In this document: piece after piece, positions 24,501-35,218 of the stretch | Numbering within the stretch: position 1 is the stretch's first letter | How the letters are laid out: each line of letters begins with the position of its first letter | Origin: Fomitopsis serialis | Lineage: Eukaryota; Basidiomycota; Agaricomycetes; Polyporales; Fomitopsidaceae | Assembly: GCF_022376445.1 (NCBI RefSeq) | Contig: NW_025955026.1 | Span: forward strand, 1 to 64,000 | Length of the DNA stretch: 64,000 bases | Direction: 5' to 3' | Made by a program: the position numbers and the translations under genes | The notes under the pieces: generated by a model | The model's database searches: none | Told to the model about the DNA's origin: nothing | The model's input: the letters and a program-made list of their open reading frames with translations, nothing else

Positions 24501-25805
24501 AGGACAACATATGCAAGGCAACGGTAGTGTACGCGAGACAGTGAGCTACATACTACAAAGATTACTGGCGGTGATTGATTAATTTGCTTGGTTAACAGTT
24601 GCCTCGCTACTTGAAGTCGTGGCGATCGCTCGGAACTAAGGAAGAATGCAAGTATGTTTGGGAGGCCGTCCGACCCACTTTCCATGACGCCGGCATTTAC
24701 GTGTGGCCATTCGACGGGCTCTATGCCAGAGCAGACACTCGAAACCCAATGCGACCCAATGGTTTCGCCTACGTCAACTCAATGCGTGGAGAACATTGGA
24801 CGAACCTTCTCCAGAAGTTTACTTGTCATGTACGTCTGTTGCGCGATCAGCTATATTTGCTAATTACCTGGCTACAGAACGAGCTTACGCGCGCCGGCTC
24901 GACCCTGAATGGGGTGCATGTTGTCATACGTGTAGTGGTAATGGGGGACGAAGGGAAGCGCCACCTCGAGATCCTGCGCAAACTCGCTCAGGGCCCACGG
25001 AGCATGTTCGCCGAGAATCACGTTGTCCCCTTGTGGCAAGAAGTCGAATTCGAGGACATCACTTTTACCGTCTCACCGTTCGTGGCCTATGATATGTGTG
25101 AGTGCTACGGATTCTGGGCGAAAAACTCTGTCGGCGACATAGTCGATATGATTTTGCAAGCGTTGGAGGTGAATCCGTAACTCTGATGCTCAGTTTTGTC
25201 TGACCTGCTCACATAACATCATAGGCAATCGCCTTTGTTCATGACCTCGGGATAGCGCACAGAGTATGGCGTTCACTTCATGTTCGTGTTCATTCTTCTG
25301 ACAGCGACCTAGGACCTGTGCAAAGCGAACTACCTCATCCAATGGCATCCCGAGTCTCTAGTGGCAATGCGGGTGCCTCTGTCTCGCCCACGTGCACTCC
25401 TGACCGATTTTGAGACGGCCCACGAATTCCCTTCGGACCTTCCGCCTCAACAGCGCGTGCTGAGTGGGCTGCCATTAGTCGGCTATCAACGCCCAGTTCC
25501 TCCGGAGATGACTTGTGGGAAGCCGTACGACCCGTTCAAAGCAGATATATGGCAGTTGGCGGAGAGCTTTTCTGATTTCCGGGTGGGTCACTTGCAGTCA
25601 GTCTGAACACATTTCATTGACCATCACTTAGGCAACGATTCCTGAGATCGATACCATCCTTGAACAGATGCTCGAATTGGACGTCTCTCTGAGATTGTCT
25701 GCAGTAGATGCTCGTGACAAACTAGCTGCAATCGTTCATAGTATCCCCCCGAGCGCTCTTTTGATCCCCCCGCTGCTGTTGAAGCCTCCGATCCTTGAAA
25801 CCTGA
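21530..25805 (+). repeat. Inverted segmental duplication, arm B
   Basis: Plus-strand counterpart of 6,171-9,570. Besides the kinase-like gene at its right end it holds 21.5-24.4 kb of DNA without any intact frame I recognise. Parts of this spacer have a third, more diverged copy at about 33.0-34.35 kb. Landmarks in that third copy are GAACAAGGGCTGC, a region like CTCGACCACCTGG, and GGCGACAGTGCTCGAG. The third copy shows that the spacer is itself a repeat family, perhaps relics of an unidentified gene or element. Confidence 0.7.
24511..25805 (+). CDS. Kinase-like protein, copy 4; first exon uncertain
   Basis: Exons 24599-24829, 24878-25168, 25225-25263, 25313-25582 and 25632-25805 join in phase into 334 codons of kinase-like protein. 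Motifs: HVVIRVVVMGDEG (Arg for the VAIK Lys), AIAFVHDLGIAHR + DLCKANY, LTDFETAHEF, PPEM and DPFKADIWQL. The first exon is the problem. In the frame that fits exon 2 it reads ...TATATFTVTQLSRGQH and then an ATG at 24,511 giving MQGNGSVRET. No in-frame ATG lies before the hydrophobic stretch, and a stop lies a short way upstream. Starting at 24,511 yields 344 aa without the membrane segment of the paralogues. Either the anchor is lost, an upstream exon is missed, or the gene is dying. It is the closest relative of the frameshifted copy at 6.2 kb. Confidence 0.65.
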
Positions 25806-26284
25806 AGCTCGAAACGTATCATCATATAGACGGTCTCTTTTTCTAGGTCAAAATCACTTCTCGGCTTATTTATTGAATAGGGCAGGTGCAGTATGGAAGT
25901 GTGGGCGCAAGAAGCACCCTGATTTGCAGGTGCGTATAGCTCCGTTGGTAGGAACGGCACAAGGAAATGCGTGTTGGGTGATATGACAAGACATTGCAAA
26001 ATCAGTACTTGCAGAACTAGGGACAGAATGCTCTGTGCCGAACAGATGTGTTCCGCGAACTCGGTTCATTCGAGGATCATGTCTCTTGATTGCGCCCCCC
26101 TGACCACACGATACTGACGTTCGCAGGATGACAATACAACGACATGTACTTCCGCCGTCTCTATTGCGTACTACTCTCGCCGAGCTGTACCCAGCCAAGT
26201 CAAGCTCAAGCCCCAAGCATTGTGCAGACACCTGTGCCCCGCTCGCGATTCCGTACGGTGTGATTAATCAGGTGCGTATGAGAA
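25806..26284. other. Spacer and promoter of reductase copy 3
   Basis: The part from about 26,090 matches the region upstream of reductase copy 2 (from about 13,435). The landmark ctgacgttc(a/g)caggatgacaa lies near 26,115. Confidence 0.45.
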
Positions 26285-26316
26285 TGACATCGGGCGGACA
26301 CTCCCCGCCCCGTTGA
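26285..26316 (+). promoter_or_regulatory. Conserved upstream element, reductase copy 3
   Basis: Same element as at 13,666-13,697, followed by a TATA-like box at about 26,381 and the start codon at 26,464. Regulatory function is inferred from conservation and position only. Confidence 0.4.
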
Positions 26317-26463
26317 CAGTTCATCACTATGTCCATATCGCGGTCGATGGTCATCCGCAGGAATATCCCATGACTCGGAGTATATAACTCTAAAAGCAGA
26401 ATCCTCGAACTCGCCATCGAATCACAAGACTCCAAACATAATATTCAAGTTCTCCTCGACGCC

Positions 26464-27755
26464 ATGTCCGAACACCGAGCACTCTTTCTTCCCGAGAAAC
26501 AAGCTCCCTTCGTCGTTAGGTCTGTACCTACGTACAAGCCCGGCCCCGGAGAGCTCTTGATCAAGGTCGAGGCCGCGGCACTGGCACCGGTTGACTGGGC
26601 GATCCAATCTATGGGGATCCTCGTCGAGAAGTATCCAGTGATCCTCGGCTTCGATGCTGCAGGTACCGTCGAGGAAGTCGGCGAGGGCGTCACGAAGTTT
26701 AAGAAGGGCGATAGAGTGTACGGCGCGATTTCCCTTACGCCACATGTAGACTAACAATTCCGTGGATCAACCCGCAGGTTCCAGCAATGCGAGTTCGGAG
26801 ATGGCCGCTGTGCTGGCTTCCAGCAGTATGCCCTCACGTCCGAGGACACGACTGCAAAGGTACCGGACAGTGCATCGTCTACAAGGCGTGCCCAACTGAC
26901 CTGTTCTTAGATCCCCCATTTTATCACCTTTGACCAAGCCGCCACGATCCCTCTCGCTCTGGCGACCTCCGCCATGGCGCTATACCACGATGGAGTGAAC
27001 GTATTCGGCGGTACGTGTAGCCTGACGCCTCCTTGGGAAGAAGGCGGCCACGGCAAGTACCAAGGGCAGCCCACGATTGTCTTCAGCGGCGCCAGCACCG
27101 TCGGCCAAATGAGTAAGACATTCTCCGGGCCGTGCATATCGCAAGCACAGCTGATCGCCGCGTAGCCATCCAGCTACTCAAACTGTCCGGCTTTAGCCCT
27201 ATTATCACCACAGCCTCCCTGAGCAACGCCTCGTTCCTCAAGTCCCTCGGCGCCACACACGTCCTCGACCGCAAGCTACCCGCCGACGCGCTCCGCGCAG
27301 AGATCCGGAAGATCACCCCAGAGCCGTTCAAGACCATCTACGATGCCGTCGGCTCGGAAGAGACACAGAATCTCGGCTACGACCTCCTCGCGCGCGGCGG
27401 GGTCCTCGCGGCGGTGGGGCACAACCTGGTAGCGCCGGAGAAGAAGGTGCCCGAGAAGACGAACTTCTCTGTGTGGGGCGACGTGCATATCCCGCAGAAC
27501 CGCAAGCTCGGCGCGAGCCTGTACTCGAAGCTGACGGAGCTGCTCGCGGAGGGCGCGCTGAAGGTATGTGCTCGGCCGTTTGGTCGGCCGTTGCTGGTGT
27601 CTCAGTATTCGGCGGTGGGCTGACGAAGTTGCATGTAGCCAGTCCCGGTTGAGGTCGTCCCCGGCGGCTTGGAGGGAATACCTGCAGGGGTGGAAAAGGT
27701 CGGAAAGGGAGTCAGCTGCGTGAAGCTAGTAGCGCATCCACAGGAGGCCGTGTGA
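26464..27755 (+). CDS. Medium-chain reductase (trans-enoyl reductase-like family), copy 3
   Basis: Predicted 350-aa MDR oxidoreductase, five exons (26464-26717, 26778-26859, 26911-27112, 27166-27563 and 27639-27755), all in phase. [54 protein letters not shown] and the ending [11 protein letters not shown] place it beside copy 2, from which it differs by scattered substitutions. One change, [10 protein letters not shown] for NFFMFGDVHI in copy 2, lies near the substrate side. All intron positions are identical in the three copies. The intact frame suggests it is functional. Confidence 0.9.
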
Positions 27756-28006
27756 GGAGCTGTGTAGCACCAACAGATACTGTAATCGGGAGAGGACATG
27801 TCGCGTCGAAGTCCTATCAACGAGCCCAACATGAATCAGCAATTATGTGCACGATATCCCTGTGGCGCCTCTGTCTGTATGGAGTACCAGCCAATGTCTA
27901 GTGTCGGTAAATCGGCTCATACGTTGATCCAAACGAGCAAATGTAAGTACTGGGAGCTGAGCCGGTGATTCGCACATACAACGGCCTGACACTTTCGAGG
28001 ATGTGG

Positions 28007-29412
28007 TTAAAAGTCTGGCAGTGGATTCAACAATAATGGCGGGATCAGAAGACTTGTCGGCGGAATGCTGTGTACAACCTCTGCCAATTTGTCACGAGCC
28101 TCTGACGCGGACAGCCTCAGTGACGTATCCGGTTCGAACATTTGTGCCAGAACCGCATCAATATCAAGGACGGTGGTCTGACCAGCGTCGGTCAACGAGG
28201 AATGCGAGGAACATAAGCCCCGTGCGACGCACCTTGAAGTCGGAGAAACTCTCCGCCAGCTGCCATACATCGGCTTTGAATGGGTCGTACGGTGAACCGG
28301 ACGCCATCTCAGGAGGGACGGGACGTTGATAACGCTCGACAGGGGGGCCGGTCAGCCAGCGCTGCTTCACAGGTAGCTCCGGAGGGAACTCGTGTGCTGT
28401 CTCAAAATCGGTCAAGAACGCGCGCGGACGGGATAGAGGTACCCGCATAGTCGATAGGGATTCGGGATGCCACTGGACCACATAATTTGCCTTGCATAGA
28501 TCCTTCGATTCTGTCAGGAGGTGCAGAAGCTTAGAAAGTGGGTATCGTACCCTGTGCACTATTCCAAGGCTGTGTACGAAGGCAATTGCCTACCGAATGG
28601 TCTTAGCGCACGCATACAGAATTGAGAACACGCGAGACACTCACTTCGAGTGCCTGGATGATCATATCAACTATATCTCCGACGGAGTTGTTCGCCCAAC
28701 GCCCATAACATTGATCCATGCTGTAACCAACGTATGGCGAGATTACGAAGATAATGTCGTGCAACTGCACCTCTTTCCAGAGAGGCACAACATGATTATT
28801 CGTCATCAAACTGATCGTGCCGCGGGCCAACTTGCGCAGAATTTCTACATGCTTTTTACCCTCGTTTCCTATGGCCGCAACGCGAATCACCACATTCAGC
28901 CCACCTGTAGTCGATCCTCCCCAGGTCAGCTCATTCTGTCGTACATTGCATACTGAGTGAATATATGAAACTTTCTACACCGAGACTCACATGGCAATTG
29001 AACATTGTGAGGTTTTGAGACCATGCTTCGCCACGGACTGATGTTACGTAGGCAAAGCCATTCGATACATCGTTCTGTTCCGAATTAGCTCTTGAGCTGG
29101 CTCCGTCGTATGTCCACAGACAGATGCCAGCGTCATGAAGAGTGGGCCGGACGGCCTCCCAGACGAGGACAGTCTCCGCTCCGTCGAGCAAGCGCCACGT
29201 ATCCAAGTCGCGTGGAAACTTCTTGTTGACCTCAGAAAGATCAGAATTGAAAGACGTCCCACGAGAAATAACACGTTACGCACGCATTGTACAGAGCCTC
29301 TGCCACGGATCCAGGCCCGGAAGAGCCGTACAGTCACAGCTACTGTGGCGACACCAGCAAGTGCCGCAACAGCGGTAGTTGTAAACTTGTTAGCAGATTG
29401 AGCTGTATGCAT
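28007..29412 (-). CDS. Membrane-anchored kinase-like protein, copy 5
   Basis: Predicted 379 aa from exons 29412-29275, 29221-28991, 28935-28645, 28589-28551, 28502-28233 and 28177-28007. The hydrophobic segment AVAALAGVATVAVTVRLF (about residues 14-31) is followed by RAWIRGRG, a typical basic stop-transfer pattern. Kinase-like motifs: NVVIRVAAIGNEG (Arg for Lys), AIAFVHSLGIVHR + DLCKANY, LTDFETAHEF, PPEM and DPFKADVWQL. The acceptor of exon 2 (AAG|AAG) is less typical than in the paralogues. It starts about 250 bp downstream of and convergent with reductase copy 3. All frames are intact. Confidence 0.85.
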
Positions 29413-30359
29413 GTATGCAGTGATCTACTGCAAGTATGTTCCACCAGAATGCAAGACGAACCCAAGAGGATTCTGAGGAATGATAGCTGCGGTCGCGCGA
29501 CGCGCTCGAATGCCGCGTCCACTACAAACATTGGTTGGGTTTGGTGCATCATGTGATCGTGTCTAATCTATTCGTCCCCCTCGATCGAGCGACGAGCGTA
29601 TGTACATGCCGACTCAGTGACAGCACCGTACCGCTCGGGGAAACACAACTGCGAAGGTACGAAACAGTATTGCCTCAGCAAGTCATATCATCTTCTTAGT
29701 TACCCGATAACAATACTTACCTGTGACCAGACTGCCGCGATCAGGCTTCCGTCCACCAAGTTGGCACTGTCAGTCCTCTGGCTAAGGGCTTATTTGCCTT
29801 TGATCACAACACTGCGAGGTGGCCCCTCAATCTTGAGGACTAATTGTCGATTCAAGTCGGTTTATCATTTGTGATTTACACTGATCCGATGTCATGAGGG
29901 CAGGTCAGGGCCCGGGACGAATTCGCAAAGCTGACTCGGAGTTGTGGTCAGTCGCGCCCGGCACCAGTGGTGTACCGGGGTCTGCGGCGAAAATCCGCGC
30001 CTGTGAGTAGGACAACTTGAAGAGGTGTGGATTCAGTAGTAAGTACAGGTGTAAGACATTGGTAACCGGTGATACAGTTGTTACATAGGAAACACCGTAT
30101 CAACCATATGCTATAAGCAAGATGTTGCTGCTCATGACCCTGCTTCCAGAGGCTTTCCCTACGCCGGCGGCCTCGCGCTCACAATTTTGCTTGAAATTGC
30201 GGTTCAGATATCGCATAGAGCATGAAGAACTAGCAGCGACTCACTTTACCATGCGGCACTGGGTACTGCGGAAAGCCATTCGATCGCTGTTACCGAATTC
30301 CAGTAGGAGCCTGGGCTGTGTATTCTGTGAGCTCTAATTCGACCCCGTCATGATGGTGA
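29413..30359. other. Spacer without supported gene
   Basis: No recognisable family on either strand. Confidence 0.35.
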
Positions 30360-30650
30360 GTACTACGTACACCTGTGACACTTTCAATAGGCGCGACGAG
30401 CCTTCCAACAGCTGTGGTTCCCATAACTTCATAGTTGCCCTGCCAGTGACATACGCGCGATCAGCACTTCGAAAACAATTTGACGGGGTAATGAAAACCC
30501 TACACGGATCCTGATGTTAGGTATAGCACTGATACCTGGTGTTGACATTGTGTGGCGTGCAGTAGTTTCGGATATCTGTTGACCTGGAGTTAAGACTGAA
30601 CTGAGGGCTGACAAGAACAGGGGAAACACGTACGGATGATTGGATGAAGT
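30360..30650 (-). pseudogene. Orphan gene family R, fragment near kinase-like copy 6
   Basis: The minus strand carries a single exon-like stretch, WQGNYEVMGTTAVGRLVAPIES, matching the GKYxVxGTxAVGxLV...IES exon of the other copies and followed by a GT-rich donor context. The neighbouring exon was not found. It lies downstream of the kinase-like gene at 31.1 kb, again on the same strand. Confidence 0.35.
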
Positions 30651-31107
30651 TTCTATTATCGCGCTGCACGATAGCAGAAGACAATTGGGAGAGGGGGAGG
30701 CTGGCGGGGTCAGTGCAGCAAATGAACCTCTTATATATGTCTATAGGTACCAGATGGATCATACCTCCTCCTCGACGCACCATGGACGCCACACAGAAGG
30801 TCTATGGATCTTGCATCGTATTGGGCGAAGACCTCCACATCCGCACACCGGCGCTCTGGCCCCTGCCGGCGGTGCCCCCATGTCAAGTCGTTGTGGGGGC
30901 ACACTTCTAGTACTTGGATGACATGATCTAGATGGATGCTGGTAGAGAAGATTGTCGTCAGATCCCGGGCGCAGATACCGGTGGTGAACAACCTGAATTG
31001 GCAACCTGGACTGAAAGCATTGCTATCCGAATGGAGACATTGAGTACACACATTTCGAAATATATATCATTACATTGCAGCCCACGGAAAGTGTGTCAAA
31101 TTGTTCG
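30651..31107. other. Spacer without supported gene
   Basis: No coding signal recognised. Confidence 0.3.
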
Positions 31108-32515
31108 TTAAAAGGCATCAGAAGATTGCAAGACGAAAGGCGGAATCAGCAGAGTAGTCGCAGGCATGCCATGTACGACCGCTGCCAGCTGGTCCCGAGC
31201 CTCTGCCGCAGACAGTCTGCGGGAGACGTCTGCTTCCAGCATCTGCTCTAGTATTGCATCAATTTCTGCGACCGTCGTCTGTCGAGCATCAGTTATCAAC
31301 GTGACAAATAAAGAGATAAGTCGCACCTTGAAATCTGAGAAGCTGTTGGCGAGCTGCCAGATATCGGCTTTGAACGGATCATATGGCGTCCCGGAGGCTA
31401 CCTCTGGTGGAAGGAGACGTTGGTAGTCTTTCATGGGATGCCCGGTCAACAAGCGCTGCTCAACGGGGAGTTCGGGCGGGAACTCGATGGCCGTCTCAAA
31501 GTCGATCAAAAAAGCGCGGGGGCGACAGAGAGGAAGTCGCATGGTCAATAATGATTCTGGATGCCATTGGACGACATAGTTCACTTTGCACAGATCCTTT
31601 GCAGACGTCAGAACCAGCCGAACTTCGGACAAAGTCGATAGCATACCCTGTGTACTATGCCGAGTTCATGTACGAAGACAATGGCCTGAGATGTCGTTTT
31701 GTCAGACACGACGTGCAAGCTGCTGAGACTGAGTACTTACCTCGAGTGACTGTAAAATCATATCAACGATATCCCCGACAGAATTCTTCGCCCATGCACC
31801 GTAACAGTCGTTCATGCTGTGAGCAACGTACGGTGAAACAGTGAAGGTAATGTCGTCCAAGTGAACCTCCTTCCAGAGCGGGACGACATGGTTCTCCGTA
31901 AGTAGACTCCTCGTGCCGCGAGCAAGCTTGCGTAGGATTTTGAGATGCTGTTGGCCCTCATTCCCCATAGCTGCTACGCGTAAGACAACATGCAATCCAT
32001 CCGAAGTTGTACCGCCTCGTGTGAGTTCATTCTGGCATTCATTGATCAGTTAACACGATAAGTCCTGGCGAAGCAATACTGACGTAGCAATTGAACTTTT
32101 GGAGATATGCTGCCCGTTCATCACTACGTACTGGGGTCACGTATGCAAATCCATTGCAACGAATGACTCCTCGAGGATCAGCCCTGGAGTAGACCCCGTC
32201 GTACGGCCATAGATAGATGCCGGCCTCAGAGAAAGTGGGTCTGGCGACTTCCCAAATGCGCTCACAGTCTTCGTCTTCGACGGGCGCACGCCAGGTCTGT
32301 AAGTCACGGGGCAACTGAACGCTATACTCAGCAACTCGAGCACAGGCGTACAGAATGCTTTAGGAGGGACATACAGTATCACGAACCTCGCGCTCAGTCT
32401 GTTTGTGGCGCCGTTTGCTGCCCCAAGACAGAAAGAGCCTCATCGAGAGAGCTACGGTGGCGAGGCCAGCGAATGCGACCGCAGCGGTCGAAATCCTACC
32501 GGTAAGCAAAGCCAT
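31108..32515 (-). CDS. Membrane-anchored kinase-like protein, copy 6
   Basis: Predicted 380 aa from exons 32515-32375, 32314-32084, 32031-31741, 31685-31647, 31596-31327 and 31278-31108. The start was chosen by alignment with the paralogues (MALLTGRIS...); an in-frame ATG 42 codons upstream exists. Hydrophobic segment AAVAFAGLATVALSMRLFLSW lies at residues 11-31. Kinase-like features: HVVLRVAAMGNEG with Arg142 at the VAIK Lys position, HRD at 233-235, Asn240 of the catalytic loop (HRDLCKVN), DFE at 266-268, PPE at 297-299, then YDPFKADIWQL. The C-terminal tail AEARDQLAAVVHGMP closes the domain. This copy has the most divergent N-terminal basic tail. Confidence 0.86.
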
Positions 32516-35218
32516 CGAATAGGGAATCTTGCCAGCTGTTCCGAAGGCCTGACGCGCGAATACCTCAGGTAGGGAGAATTTGCTTGTTGTCAAGAGGAAG
32601 CTCCGAGTCGTAGTACTAGTACTACGTGGACGATGGACCACACATGCGACACGCGAAGGGGAAGCACAGCCAAAGGCGCATGGGCAGTGAGCACGTCAGC
32701 CAGTGATTGATGTTATGTGGCTTAGTGCACTAGAAGCACTAGGTGATATGTGGGTTCGAGTCGAGACCAAGTCGAGCGTAAGTACTGCCGCTCAGTGCCA
32801 CATCCTAATCGAGATGCCGGCGCTTTGAGGACCGGAACGGGAGGAGGAGCATATCACTGGCCGTACACTCGTTCTGTCGAGTTCTGTCATACAGTGTATC
32901 GTGAATCTGTTTATTATTCAGTGTTACATAAGTGGCTATGTCCACCTTGGATTAGGCTTGGGCGCAGAACTGTTGGAGACGACTCAAAGACGACTGCGAC
33001 GGGACGCCTCCCGCCAGGACAAATGGAAGGAGTGGCAGTGATTCTGACGGAGCATGGAGTCACACTTTGGCATACATGTATACAGAACACCTACGTGATA
33101 TCACGACGAAGTCGGTGGCAGTCCCAAAAGCTAGCCATTTTCGCTGCGTTGACGGGGTGAACAAGGGCTGCCTGAGATTCCTTGCTATGACACAACTTCA
33201 TAATGTGTCGTACGCACCCAACATCGAAAGCCTCGCGTGTGCCGATTGGGATGTCCGCCGATGGAGCACCTCAACCCCTTTTCGCAGACTGACGGGTCCA
33301 CGGCGCCCAATGGCCCACGCTCGTTCATACATGGCATCTCGCCCCGCAAGCCTATCGTGAATCGTGATCAGCGCAACATGCTTTCGGAAGAAGCCGTTGC
33401 GATGGAACACTTACCCGTAGAAGTTCTTACAAACAATCGACCGAATTCGTACGGAAGAACGGCGTGGTCTCTTGTCATAGATGGCCCTGTGCGTACTTCG
33501 AGAACCCACACACTGCCCAAGCACCGGGACGGCGTGCCTCGTGGAACATGCGTCGACGACCTGCGCATACTCGGGGCAGAGAGGTGGCATCGGAGCCGAT
33601 TTGAGTCAATCTGTCCTGTCGGAGGCAATGGCCCTGGGAGATATGTCATCTTTTATCGGAAGTGCTTCATGAGGCGGTGCCCGGCGGATACAGCAGGTAA
33701 GCCAAATGTCAAGTTGTACGACGCCACGGAAGGCACAGTGGAAGCACATACACAGCGTGTTCTCTGTGTCCGACTCTAGATCAATTCGGTCAAGCAAAAT
33801 GCGTCGTAGTCCCGGGTCAAATCCGTGAATTCGCAAGGCATGAGTCGTCGCAGATACCGCTCGCTATGTCGCTGAGTTTTCATAGACGTTCGCCAGCTCT
33901 CGCAGACATAACAATCCCCACAGTACGGATTAGCAGCGTGAGGTTGCGTCGCACAGTGACTCACAGCTAGCAATTCGATTTGTTGGTACATGCTGCGGCA
34001 TACGTGGTGGCAGTATGTGAAGATGCAGGACTCCTGCTAGTGCGGCAATATGGTCCTGGATGACCGCGTCCTAATCAAAAGTTGTTAATAATCGGCGACA
34101 GTGCTCGAGACGTATGATTAGATGGGAACGCACCTACTTCACCGCACTGTTCTGTACTGGCATATCAGGTCTTGGCTGAGCTCGACAAATTGGACAGCCA
34201 TTCCGGGTTCGCGTTCATTGACCGCACTGACGTTAGCGTTGCGGCGCCACGTGCACTCCGAGTCCAGCAATTTGGACAAGATTCTACAAGATTGCAGTCC
34301 CGTTGAGACCTGGGTATTTAGTTTGCGCGAGCGAGGTACTTACGGGACCTCCGAGTCACACGTATGTAACTTAGCGATATCTAGTCAAGGATCTGCAGAA
34401 AGAACGAGGTATTGGCAGCGTTGGGAGTGGCTGCGAAAGTGGTTGCCAGTGGATGCCTTTCCGCAGGATTTCCAGGCGCTGGTAAAGCTAGAGCGGACGT
34501 CGAACATCGCCTGTGGTGCAAGAATAGCGAGGGTCGCTAAACCGCAGCGACGGCCTATACATAATCTGTGATGTAAATGCATAACAGGACGTCGGAGGCA
34601 ACCGCAGTGATGGGACAGGTGGTGAGAGCCAACGAGAGAGCGAGAATTCGAACACCGATGGTATGTTTATGCTTTTCAACCTAGAAGGGGGGTCTGACCC
34701 CCCTTCCATATTAAGGTTTAGAACGGGGGTGCCGGAGTTCGAGAGGACGACAAGCGAGATAGGCCGACGTGCCGGGGAGGTTTAGAGCGTGAATCTAGGA
34801 TAGAACGCGCTGTAAACCTCTGCGGGAAGGCATCCAGTGAGCGATGTTGTGGCTGTCGTGATTCGACGTGAACGCGTAGATCGCCCGGGCGCCTGTCTCC
34901 TTCGTCTCGTTTTGTCTTCGCTCTCCCGCCCTCGCTGTCATTTTTGGTACGGTATGCTCAGCGACACCTACATACCGAACCGTCAACAAGACGATGATGG
35001 CTGCTGCACGGACCAGCGAACTTACTCGCCTACTTACTATGATTCGATGCTATTCAAAGCAAGTAAGTAGCGCATCATCGTGACGTATAGTCTCCAACAT
35101 CGCTGGAGACCAACTGGAGACAAGCCGAAAGTCTGTACGTCGAACGCATATAACTGGTCTGACCCTCTCGCGGCGTAGCTTACAACTTATCTTCAGACAT
35201 ACACTCGAGCAAGACACG
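32516..35218. other. Spacer with third copy of the 21.5-24 kb repeat; no supported gene
   Basis: From about 33,060 to 34,350 the plus strand matches arm B (22.05-24.0 kb), with patchy identity. Near 32,716-32,762 a TGGCTTAGTGC string and a GGGTTCGAGTC string sit about 25 nt apart, resembling polymerase III A and B boxes, but no cloverleaf forms. A short hairpin (aaggggggtc/gacccccctt) lies at about 34,685-34,707. No open frame resembles a known family. Confidence 0.4.
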
